Below, in pieces: positions 49,751 to 59,560 of a DNA stretch of 64,000 bases. A model generated the notes under the pieces. That model searched no databases and had not been told where the DNA came from. It worked only from the letters and a program-made list of their open reading frames with translations. The DNA is from Porphyra umbilicalis (Eukaryota; Rhodophyta; Bangiophyceae; Bangiales; Bangiaceae): the NCBI GenBank assembly GCA_002049455.2, contig KV918870.1:149355-213354 (forward strand). Reading direction: 5' to 3'. Within the stretch, counting starts at the first letter, position 1. Each line of letters starts with the position of its first letter. The position numbers and the translations under genes were made by a program.

Positions 49751-50945
49751 TTCCCTGGTCATTAGGACAGGGTGCTCTCAAAGTGTAGTGATGCACACAT
49801 ATACTTAGATCACGGGGCTTGCTCTTCGTTTCAGAGGTGGCAGTCTGCATTCGAGTTCTCAGGGATCTGAGGGCGTGTCGACGTTGGAAGGGTCGCGATG
49901 ACGCCAAAAGCGAATAGAGTTACGTGGCTGAGAAGGACTGTCCTGCCATAATGGTCACAGGGCAAGGACGGTGCCTGCCCCCCCACACGCCTAGTCAAGA
50001 CCGCCTCCAGCGGCTCTTTTGGATTTCACGGCCCAGGAAGCCACCTGATTGGATTGGTCCAACAATTTCGGCTTTCTATTGGCGGTTGCGGTGGCCGGCA
50101 GTGGGGTTGGAAAAAAACGCACTTACTGCTTCCACGTCCTCAGTTTTTCCTGCGGAAGTGGATGTGGGCCAATCAGCGCATGACACCTACTGAACAGGCG
50201 AGATGCCCTTGAGTCGACTCCCAGTGAAGGCCGGTCTCTGATCTGTCTTCGGCTCTCATGCGAAAGAGATGACATCCGACGAGCCCAGTTCGAAGAAGAT
50301 GCAGTTTGCTGCCTGAGCCGATAACGGTCGGTTGGGTTCTCTTTATACCATTGGGTTTAACTCAGAGCGCTGATCACGATGATGCCAACAACATACGGTC
50401 CACCCAAGACTATCAACAAAAGAACCCAGATTAATTGGACTGCCTTCGTCGACGGCAGAGCTGGTGTTGTCCGGTCCTGCTGACCGCACATCATGGTTGT
50501 ATGCACATCCTCCTTTACCATATAGTTATAGAAGTCCAGGGACGGCCCTCAAGGTGCTTGGAAACAAAATGGGCGAAAGCAGAGGCCGCAGGATGGCGGC
50601 ACAGCGATCAAAAGCACGGTCCGGGATGATCCGGCGACGGGCGGACGTGGTGGCGAGCAAGACGGGCTGCCAAATCGCCGCTCCGACACGAGAGTGTCTA
50701 CCAGAGCCACTGGAGGCCACACCAGAATCGCGGCGCTTTCAGGCAACTTCTGTAATGGCATCTTGCTTTTCAAATCCAAAAGAGCCACCTCAACTAGGCG
50801 TGCCTACCACCCCCCCCACCGCCCCGAGTTGGGCGCGGCGACCGCGTGCAGCGACTACGGGGGTTGAACGCGCCCGCGATGACCCGCGGGTGATCGTGCC
50901 TGCGCGCCGGCTTCTGTTGCGGAGGCCCGTCGGCCTGCCATCTAC
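49751..50945 (+). repeat. dispersed repeat family B, copy 2 (split form)
   Basis: The two blocks 49751-49975 and 50812-50945 together match 35414-35795 closely. They are separated by a segment carrying 10-bp inverted ends, listed separately. Confidence 0.85.
49986..50802. mobile_element. 817-bp insertion with 10-bp inverted ends
   Basis: CACGCCTAGT at 49986-49995 and ACTAGGCGTG at 50793-50802 are perfect inverted repeats, and similarity continues loosely a few bases inward. The segment splits repeat B relative to its short copy, so it behaves as an insertion. No clear target duplication and no transposase motif were found. It is probably a non-autonomous DNA transposon. Confidence 0.6.
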
Positions 50946-51658
50946 CCTATGGGAAATATTCTCTACGGGAAACCCTTGACGGGATTGTTGGGCTGCAATG
51001 ACTCGTTCGTCCGGCGTTTCTGCTGAAGAGCGAGTGCAACCCACTGACGATCCAGTAATGCTATCTGGTTGACCAATGGCTTTGACACTAATACTTGCGA
51101 CAATGAAGGCCTCCTATTGGCCCAGATTAAACTAAAAGATAATGTAAGCAGGGCTTACAATATTTAAAGTTTTCTTAATCACAGCACTTGTTTGGTATTT
51201 GTTTGGTAGTTTGTTTCTTGGAAAAAACCTATTTTCTCAAATAAATAGGTTTTCTTTTTATGGTACGCTTTCCGCCGCGCCCGTCGGACACCCCGCCGCC
51301 CGCCCCGCCCGCCCCGCTCGCCTGCCCCACTCGGCACCCCTCTCCCTGCATACAGACAGATGACAGCGAGGTGGTGGAGAAAAGAAAGTAGGGACGAGAC
51401 AGGACGGGACAGGTGGGACAGAGAGACGGGAGGCATCGAGTCAGGTCTCAATACGGTAGGCGGGAGACCGCTCACCGCTCTCCGCCCCAGCCTCCGCCCC
51501 CCCCCCCGCTCCCGCCTCCGTCTCCGCCTCCGCCCCCGCACCCCCCTCCTCCTCCACCCCCGCCTCCGCCCCCGCCTCCGCCAATTAACCCTCCAGCCAT
51601 CGATCCCCCATCCCTAGTCAGCCACTCCCCCACCTCTCCGTCTATTCCCTTCTCCCGT
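50946..51658. other. no gene recognised; T-rich then C-rich tract
   Basis: 50946-51280 is of ordinary composition and ends in an A/T-rich patch with two inverted AACCTATTT/AAATAGGTT-type motifs (51225-51255). 51480-51600 is a CCTCCGCC/CCCCCGCC tract, the 3' flank of the next gene. Confidence 0.4.
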
Positions 51659-52402
51659 TCACGACAGGCCGGCGCGGGTACGGCGGTGCTCGAGGAAGAA
51701 GACCAGGTTGTCCGCTGCAGGACCCGAGCGCGCGTCGCGCATCTCCTCGTCCATGTTGTGGAGACGCTCCGTCCGCCGCTCCTTGGCCAACAGTCGCACG
51801 AGCGCCTGCCGCCGCACCTTGCGCACCTTGGTGGCCTGGAGCGTGTGCGCCGTGCGGGCGAGGAGGGAGAGGGCCGCCCAGTGCTTCTCCGCCTTGCGCA
51901 GGGCGGGCACCTTCCGCTCGAGGTAGAGGGTAGCCATCGACTTTTCCTCGGCCGTCTGCTGGCCAAACGTCAAGTTGGGGTCGAAGCGCGCCTTGACCGT
52001 GGAGGGCACGACGCTCTTGAGGCAGAAGATGTCCTCCTCCGTCAGCGCCATCCGGGGATTGTCGTACGGTCTCTCCCCGGCCAGCGTCCCCCCCCGACGC
52101 GGAACCGTGCGGTCTAGGGAGGAAGCGGCAGGTGCCTGCGGAGCGGAGGCACCGCCGGACGCGGCGGCACCGCCGGACGCGGCGGCACCGCCGGACGCGG
52201 CGGCACCGCCGGATGCGGCGCCGGCACCGCCGGGCGAAGAGGCCGCTGGAGGAGCTTGTACTGCCGGGCGCCCGCCGCGCGACGGGGGAGTTTGTCGAGC
52301 GAGGCGGGGAAAGCGACCACCACCATGGGTGGTGCGAGGAGATGCTCCCCCAACACCGGCCGCCCGATACACGCGCCGCCCGGGGAGCTCTAAGCGGCTG
52401 CC
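51659..52402 (-). CDS. hypothetical protein with charged helical C-terminus
   Basis: The minus strand is open to a stop at 51659. A strong splice-acceptor-like TTTTTCTCTACAG ends at about 52403 on the minus strand, and no ATG precedes the coding run, so the 52402 end is probably an exon boundary. The first in-frame Met of note is MALTEEDIFCLKSVV (about 52052). The N-terminal part is Ala/Gly-rich and contains the four-unit 18-bp repeat. The C-terminal 130 residues are helical and basic: LYLERKVPALRKAEKHWAAL and RKVRRQALVRLLAKERRTE. No family was recognised. Confidence 0.45.
   Translation of the reverse strand, partial: GSRLELPGRRVYRAAGVGGASPRTTHGGGRFPRLARQTPPSRGGRPAVQAPPAASSPGGAGAASGGAAASGGAAASGGAAASGGASAPQAPAASSLDRTVPRRGGTLAGERPYDNPRMALTEEDIFCLKSVVPSTVKARFDPNLTFGQQTAEEKSMATLYLERKVPALRKAEKHWAALSLLARTAHTLQATKVRKVRRQALVRLLAKERRTERLHNMDEEMRDARSGPAADNLVFFLEHRRTRAGLS
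52149..52220 (-). repeat. 18-bp tandem repeat, four units
   Basis: GCACCGCCGGACGCGGCG is repeated four times head to tail (last unit with one change), with a partial fifth. On the minus strand it encodes a six-residue Ala-Ser-Gly-Gly-Ala-Ala repeat inside the hypothetical protein. Confidence 0.9.
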
Positions 52403-53815
52403 CTGTAGAGAAAAACCCCGCCCAATACGCTCAGTTCCGTCGGTCCGCGATGACGACTACGCCATGGCCGGGCCTGATGTAGGCAAACGCAAACGCCAGC
52501 CAAAGCGGAAGCAGACCAAAGGGAAAAGTGACACACAGACGAAAAGAGGGAGCAAAGAAAGAAATCGAGCGAGTAAGAAACTGTGACGCGAGTGGGCAGC
52601 GAAACAGTGCACCAATGGACGAAGCACAGGACAAACGAAAAAAATACAAAGGAAGCATAGGGGCACCCGCTCAACCCACACTTGTTGGCGCCCTGCTTAT
52701 CACACTTGCATAAAAAACCGATGAGGCAAAGCGGGAGGAGCCGGGGTAGTCCGCACAACGACGGCCAACAAGAGCACGAGGTGCGCTGGAACGGGACGGC
52801 CAGTCCACCAAACACCCCGTCCAGGACAACCACCCGTCAGGCAGCGGGGACGATCACCGGTCAGGCGGTGGGGACGACCACCGGTCAGGCGGCGCCTCAC
52901 CCGTTGGGAGAAAAGGCAAAGAGCGAACGGATGGCCGCACAAGCACGCCGCCGATGGGGTGCGAGGGATTCGGGGGGAGCACGCAAAGGGCCGCATCGCG
53001 GCTCCCGCCCAAACAGGGGGGGGCTTTGGGTGGGAGCCCAAGGGGGGGGAGGCAGGCACGGGGAGGGGGGGACGTGGGCAGCAAGCACGGGAAGGGGGGG
53101 GGGTGGGCAGCAGGCACGGGGCAACGTGCTCGGAAAACGTGCAGGCAAGCGAAGGGGTACGTAGGGGGCGTGAGGCGCCCGTGCATTCGTCCCGTGCATT
53201 CGTCCAGAGTGGCCGGCCGAGGCACGAAGGCCGGGCGCCGAGGGCGCGGTATGCTGGCGGTGCGCAGCCGCAGTGGGGGCATCGGGGAGGGGGTGCCACG
53301 GTCCTGCACTCACGGCCCGGTAGAAAAGGGCGCGCACCCGGATTCGACCACCCCCCTGTGGCGGCGTTTTGGGAGGGGTCGGCGCCGCCTTGCATTCGCA
53401 GGTCAGCTGGAAAAGGCGGGCTGTCAGACAGTGAAATAATTGATGGTGTAAATACGCGTGCCGTGCGATTCCAGGTGTCAGTCAGCACCCCGATCTTGTT
53501 TGCGTCGGCAGTCCGAGCCACCACTGGTAACTGCCTGTCTTGGACGAACGCCCGTCTCCCAGCTGCTTTGGCGCCCTCTTTCTCACCTCTGGCCCCACGG
53601 GGGCGCTGCCGCTCCCCTCATCTCTCCCTCGTTGGCGCTGTCGCGCACCCCGACTGGCTGACAATGGTGCAATGGTGCGCTTTGCGTTCCCCGCCCTGCC
53701 GTCTTGGCGGGCGGTCGCGGTCAAGCTCGCTGGCCAAACTCGCTCAGCCGCGACCGCCACTCACTTTCACTACCACCCCCCCCCATACTACCTTCTCTAC
53801 CACGCACCCGGGGCT
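52403..53815. other. no gene recognised; repeats and G-rich tracts
   Basis: Upstream region of the Tnp2-like gene. It holds a 24-bp tandem repeat (ACGACCACCGGTCAGGCGGT core) starting at 52826, 52850 and 52874. A G-rich repetitive stretch at 53015-53130 (GGGGGGTGGGCAGCAGGCAC-type units) may form G-quadruplexes. No coding motif was found. Confidence 0.5.
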
Positions 53816-55037
53816 ATGGCTTCGGGGGGGGCCTCCTTCTGCAGCTGTGACCCGTGCTTGACCGCCAATGGCATCCAGCCAAACCCCGTCGACCGCGCTA
53901 CTTTCTTTCGCCACAATCCACGACGCAGTCGGCGTCGGCTGCCGCCACGGTCCGGTGCTCGAGCGCCACCTGTAGCGGCGTCTCAAACCTCCCCATCCCG
54001 TCGGACAGACCATGGGCCGCCCAGCACCCCGTCGGACGAAGAAGCTACCCCCGATGACGGCGAGTTGTCAGACGACAGTGCCGGCAGCTCCTCGTCTGGC
54101 TCCTTCCTCGGTACGGACCCTTCGACGGACCCAGCGGCCGGTCTCAGCGTGCTAGCCGCGCTGCAGAGCCTGGTGATGCTGGGTATTAAAGGCGTGCGCG
54201 TCTCACTGGAGCACTTCCTCTGGGCGATAGACGATTTTTTTGCCTTTATCTTTTCTGTTGAGTACACGCTCCCGCGTGAGGGCGTGGCTAGCCTTCTAAA
54301 GCAGCGGGGCAGTTGGCGTCACTTCCTCACGCCGTTCCGGATCGCCGCTCATGTCAAGGCGAGCGTGCACCTGGCCGCTCTGCCAGTCTCCTGCCGTCCA
54401 CGTGGGTGTATGTCCTTCTCCATAAGAGACGACACCACCACGGCGTGCCCCCATTGCGGCGCCAAGCGTTACAAGAGGCCGTCGGTTCCAGCGCGGGTGA
54501 TGCCGTACTGGCCGCTGACGCCCTGGTTGCGGATGATGCTGGAGGACCCGGTGCTGTCGCGTGCGATGCGCGACTACATGGCATACGCACGGCAGTGCGC
54601 GGCCGAGCCGGTGAGTGTCTACCGTGACTGGTACGACGGCGCCACCTTCCGCAAGCTGTGCCGTGACAAGGTCATTATCAGCGACGGGAACATTGTGCTG
54701 AGCGTGTTACTCGACGGGTTTGACTCGTTGCGGCAGTCAGGGTGCAATGGGTGGCCGGTGTTGATCACCATCCTCAGCCTACCCTCCAGCATGAGAAGCA
54801 AAATCGTATGCATGCTACCTGTGTGCTTTACTCCTGGGCCGCGAGAGCCAGTCAACCTCGACTCGTTTCTTGAGTTGCTGATGGAGGAGCTCAACACCCT
54901 CGCTGCCGGCGTCGTGGGCGTCAACGTCCACGGAATGGAGGATACGCTTACCCTGCGCGCCTTCTGCCTGCAGGTGACGACCGACATGCAGGCGGGGCAC
55001 AAGATCACGCACATGACGGGGCAGGGGGGGTACACTC
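53816..55037 (+). pseudogene. Tnp2-type (EnSpm/KDZ/Plavaka-like) transposase, N-terminal part
   Basis: From ATG 53816 the protein begins with a Cys-rich motif, FCSCDPCLTANGIQ ... DRATFFRHN, as in Tnp2/Plavaka-type transposases. An acidic serine-rich region follows, then CPHCGAKRYKR, PYWPLTPWLRMML, the IISDGNIVLSVLLDGFDSLR segment with a likely catalytic Asp, GWPVLITILSLPSSMRSK, and PGPREPVNLDSFLELLMEEL. This order matches the Pfam Transposase_21 (tnp2) core. The frame runs without stop into the gypsy LTR at 55038, where it is cut. The C-terminal part should lie beyond the window. An upstream extension exists only with non-ATG starts or the ATG near 53671. Confidence 0.75.
55033..55037. repeat. 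candidate left target-site duplication of gypsy element 2
   Basis: CACTC directly precedes the LTR start. The right copy should follow the 3' LTR outside the window, so it cannot be confirmed. Confidence 0.4.
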
Positions 55038-55687
55038 TGTAGTACTACGGGGCCCCCTATGCGCCAGGGGGCCACCGCGGGGACGTCGGCGACGGCGGGG
55101 GACGTCGGTCCCCGACGCGTGGTGGCGACGCCAGCGGCGGTGGTGGCCGACGGGTTGGCGACGCGGGATGGCGGGGCGAGGGGGCGGCCCCGCTGCCCGG
55201 CTCGGGCCACTTGAGGGAGCGCACCCGATCCGCCGCGCCCGGCACGCGGGCCCCGCGGGAGGCCGGGTTGGCGCGCCCGAGCGGGCGCTGGCGCGCCCGA
55301 GAGGGCGCGGCAGGCGACGGCCGACCGGGCGCCACGCGGCGGGTGCAGCGCGTTGCGCGCGGGACGGTTTCTCCCCCTCGTCTGTAATGATCGCCTCGGG
55401 GGACTTGACATGCATGGAGGGAATTATCTGCATTGGTTGGTGACGGCCCGGGTCAATTCCCATTTGGGGAAATTGGGCCCGGGCGACGGTTTCCGCCCTT
55501 TTAGGACGAAGGGCGACGACGGTGGGAGGCACCGTCGTCGCCGGGAAGTAAACCGTGTCTTGATGTCTTGGCGTTTCGATCGGCCCGACTTCCCGGACCT
55601 CGAGTCCCATAGCGGGTGTCGCGCGAGCGGCTGAGATGGCCGTTACTTCCCTCCTTCTGAGGTAACCCCCTAGATTGTGGTACTACA
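55038..55687 (+). repeat. 5' LTR of gypsy element 2
   Basis: A 650-bp LTR that begins TGTAGTACTAC and ends GTGGTACTACA, so the termini TGTAGTAC/GTACTACA are perfect inverted repeats of 8 bp. It abuts the Tnp2-like gene on the left and a TGG-type primer site on the right. It is defined without the 3' partner, so the exact right end rests on the inverted ends and the primer site. Confidence 0.75.
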
Positions 55688-55710
55688 TTTGGCGCTCCGG
55701 GTGAGACCCG
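55688..55710 (+). promoter_or_regulatory. candidate primer binding site of gypsy element 2
   Basis: TGGCGCTCCGGGTGAGACC starts at 55690, two bases after the LTR. The spacing is the same as in gypsy element 1. The tRNA was not identified. Confidence 0.55.
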
Positions 55711-55836
55711 CGGTACGCACGCTGTGCGCGTCGCGGATCGACACCTCTTTCGGTACCAAGAATCGGGGGACCCTCGTTGGTTGTATTGCGGTGCGGTGAC
55801 AGGAGGACATCCGATCGATACGCGGGCCCCGCTTCC

Positions 55837-58610
55837 ATGGCTCGCGGATCTTCCTCATCTTCCCCGCTTGACGGGGGCGCTCCTCCGTTTGAGATGCCTG
55901 GCACCAGCCGGGTGACGGACGCGCCACCGGCGGGAGACCCCGGGGCAACACCGGCCTTGGGCGCCGTGGCCCCGGTGGGGGGTGGAAGGGCGGTCCCGGT
56001 TGGCGGCGGCGGTACGGTGGCGGGTGAGTCGAACTCCCCGCCCGAGGACCCCGGCCGCACGCCGACCACCGGGGCTCGTCCTCCTCCCGGCGCGGGACGG
56101 ACGTCCACGCTGATGGAGCCCCAGGCAGGGGGTGCGGGGGTTCACCCTTCCCCCTGGACGGGCAGCGCCTGGAAGGGGCGCCGCCCTTTGGCCCTCCCCG
56201 AGTGGACGCGGTGGGCGGTTCATCAGAAACTGTAGTTGGCGGGACCCCCGCGAGCCGGGGACCACGTCGACCAATGGAGGCGCTGTCGCTCGAGGAGGAC
56301 GAGCGGCAGCGCCGGGAATTACAGCGAGCGTTCGGGGTCACCCCGGAGGAGGTGGCCCGGGCCCGGTGGCAGAGGACCACCCGGGACCACTGGTCCCTGG
56401 ACGCGCCGTCGGCGACGGGCGGGTCGGGGCCCAGCCTGCAGGGGATCGGCGGAGCCGCGGCCCCAGGACCACCTCGGTCGGTGGCCGACCCCGGGCACCT
56501 GCGCCACCTGGCTCAGGTGTTCCGCGACGCCGCGGAGGAAGCGTCGACCGCGGCATCGGACGGGACCCCGGTCCCGGGGCGGGGCGCGGCCGTGGCCCTG
56601 GCCCTGGCGGCGGCCCAGGGCCCTTCCCCTGGAACCGCGAGCGCGGAGGGACCGGCACCCCCGGAACCCGGGTCAGGCACGTCCAGGGAGCGTACCCGGA
56701 CGGGGGGCACTACCCGGACCGGGGCTGCCTTGACGGTGACTGCATCGCCGGGCGCGCGCCCTGCGCGGCCTCGGTCCCGGAGGGGCGCCGAGCGCCGACA
56801 CCTGAAGGCCGCCCCCTCGAAGGGCCACCGACGGCGGCGCCACGCCCGACGGGCGCCGTCGCCCCCCTCGTCGGGGCCCCCCTCGTCGACCGAGAGTGAC
56901 GACAGTCCGTCAAGCTCGTCATCCGCCGCCAGTAGGGCGGATTCGACGGACAGCAGCGACGGCTCGACCTCTTCCTCCGCCACCGGCAGTGACCCCGGAG
57001 CAACGCGCCGCCGACAGCGGGCACGGGCTGCCGACAAGCGGCCACACCGGGCCCTGGTTCAAGAGGCGCTGCGCGCCTTCCGGCAAGAGCAGCGGGAGGA
57101 CACGGTGGTCGACCCCCGCTTCAAGGGGCTCCTGTCGCCGGAACGGTACCGACTCGCACAGCGAGGGGGCCGCCTACACCTCCCGCGAGGCAATTCCATC
57201 CGCGGCATCCGCGCGGACGTCAAGGCCTTGATGCACACCTCGCGGCAGTTTGCGGGCGACACCCCGTTGGGGTTGGTGGCGTTCCTTGGGAATTTCCAGA
57301 CGGCATGCGACGGCAGCGGGCTGAACGAGGGTACGGCAGTGACACTGCTGCAGTACTTCGTCACGAGCGAGGTGCTCGGCGTGCTCCAGCGCGCCAAGGA
57401 CACCCACGCCTCGCGGCAGCTCACGTACAAGCGCGCGGTCCACGCCCTAATCAACGAGTACCTCGACGGGGACGACCTGGTGGACCACCTCCAGGCCCTC
57501 ATGCAAGCATCCCCAGAAAAGTGGGAAGACGAACACGAGTTTGCGAACCGCATCCTCGATGCTAACCGTGCCTTGGGCTCGGTCCTACAAGAGGCCAAGC
57601 TGAAGAGTATCCTACTCAAGGGCGTTGGACGGGAAGTCCGGGCCCTGGGGCGGAACTTCAATACCCAGGGCCGGACCTTCCCCAAGCTGCGCAAGTTCCT
57701 TGCCAAGACGGGAGCAGCCACCCGGGAGGCCCGGGGGGTCAAGCTCCAGGCCAAGCCCAAGGGGAGCGCCTCCCGGTCGGTCGGCGGCGAAGAACGGAAG
57801 GCCCGTCGGGCCCGGCCGGCGGCATCCGTCGCTCTCCCGGTGGGAGCCGCCTCGGCCGCGGCTGCTCTGTCCGTCACGGACTACGGGACCGAGGCGGAGC
57901 GGGCCGAGTGGGCCGCGGTGTTGGCCGCGTCGGGGACGCCCGTTGAGTATGGATCCTCGGGCGACGTCCCGGTACTACCGGTGGATAGTCTCCCGCACGC
58001 GTCGGGCTGGCAACAGCAGCCCGCGCGGGGCGGGCGCCCGGAGTTGTACCCCGTGCACACGGGGGCGGGGCGTGGGCGCGGTACCCTGGCACCGGGCACC
58101 CCGGTGCCTCCACGGCCGGGAACCGTCTTCCCGCACTCGGATCGCCCCCCGCGGTTTCCCCGAGGCGGGGCGCCTCCACCGCGTGGCGGCGGATGGAGTG
58201 GGGCACCCGAGGCGGGGCCCCCGCCACGTCGGCGGGGGGCCTGCTCGTTCTGTGGCCACCTGGGGCACTAGGTGTGGGAGTGCCCCGCCCAGTCTCCCGA
58301 GGTGCGGGCCCACGGGCGCGCGCTGCGCGAAGCAGTCGCGGCACACCGTAACGGGCGGGGACCGGCGCCGCCGGCACCCCTGCCCCTGGGCGCGGGACCG
58401 CCGGTTCCACCGGTACCGCCGACCGGCGCCAACCATGGGACCGTCCCGCCGGGCACGGCTGCCTTCGTCTACGCCGTGGAAACGGATGACCGGGCGTACC
58501 CGGACGTAGCGGGCGACGAGGGGGAGAGCTCCTCCGAGGAATGGATCGCGGGCGCCGACGGCGCGAGTCATGGGAACGGCCACTCCTGCCACGCCCAGGG
58601 AAACGAGTAA
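55837..58610 (+). pseudogene. gag: gag of gypsy element 2
   Basis: An ATG at 55837 opens a Gly/Pro-rich frame to 56235. A second frame, from ATG 56274 (MEALSLEEDERQRRELQRAF) at the latest, carries the body of gag. A frame change near 56160-56235 may join them, or 56274 may be the real start. The capsid-like helical region is at about 57050-57700 (VVDPRFKGLLSPERYRLAQ, LINEYLDGDDLVDHLQALM). The zinc knuckle reads CSFCGHLGH, then TAG (58269-58271), then VWEC: the stop sits inside the C-x2-C-x4-H-x4-C site. The frame is open again to 58610. Either a nonsense mutation or a readthrough stop explains this. Confidence 0.8.
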
Positions 58611-58830
58611 GGGGCAGCCCCCTTAGTGGGCTGCCCACGGACGTCGTCCGTCTCAAGGCACACCGGCACTGCTACATCACGGCGACCCGCCTGCGCCAGG
58701 TACGCAAGCGGCGGGCCGCTGCGGGATTCCCGCCGGCGCCCGCCTTCTGCCCCCGCATCCTCGCGCGGCCCGGGGGGTCAGCCACGCGACGGCGGACGAG
58801 CCGGACCACTGTCCCGTCCCAGCGACGCCG

Positions 58831-59560
58831 GTGGCCACTGAGGCCGTCCCTTCGTCTCCGCCGGTCGCCGCGTCGGTCCTGGCCCTGGGCCACTCCGACC
58901 CCCGGCCGTGGGGTGGCGGGGATGGTATCCCAGCGGACCTACTCGCCAACGGGGCGCGCACCGGGCCAGGGCCCCGGCGGCGCCTCGGGGGACGCGCCCG
59001 GCGCGAACGTACCCGCTTTCTCCGCCACGCCGCCGCCGTCGCGGACACCACGCACGCGCCGGGTACCCCGCCCCGGAACGGGGAAGTGCTGCTCTTCAGC
59101 CTGCATAACTACCGCATCGTGGCCTCTCTGGGGCTGGACAAGCTGTCCCTCCGCGCGTTCGGCGTCGTCGTCGACACGGGGGCGGGCCCCAAATTGGTCC
59201 GCCGGGACGCCCTCGCTCCTGAATGGCTCCGCCAGGTGGTCACCTCTACGGAGGAGGAACAGGTACGTCTGCGAGACGCCAACAACGCCCGGTTTCGCAC
59301 TAGCGGGACCATCACGCTGTGGCTCCAGACGGGCGCACGGATCGTCCCGGTCCCCTCCCTCGTCGTCGACGACCTGTCGGTCCCGGTCATCTTGGGCTGC
59401 ACGTTCATCGACGACAACGCCCACGCCATCCTGCCTCAGGATAGGTCCATCCGTTGGACGGACGGGTCCGTCACGGCGATTCTACGGGGGCCGTTGGACG
59501 ATGGCGACCGCTCAATGGGCGTCTCCTGCGTCCTCCGTGCGACGCACAAGACGCGGCTTC
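58831..59560 (+). pseudogene. gypsy element 2 protease region
   Basis: This frame encodes the aspartic protease: AFGVVVDTGAGPKLVRRDAL with the catalytic DTGAG near 59173, and VPVILGCTFIDDNAHAIL as the second half. From about 59530 the protein sense moves to another frame, so protease and RT are out of register here. An ATG at 58831 is available, but the pol start is uncertain. Confidence 0.75.
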
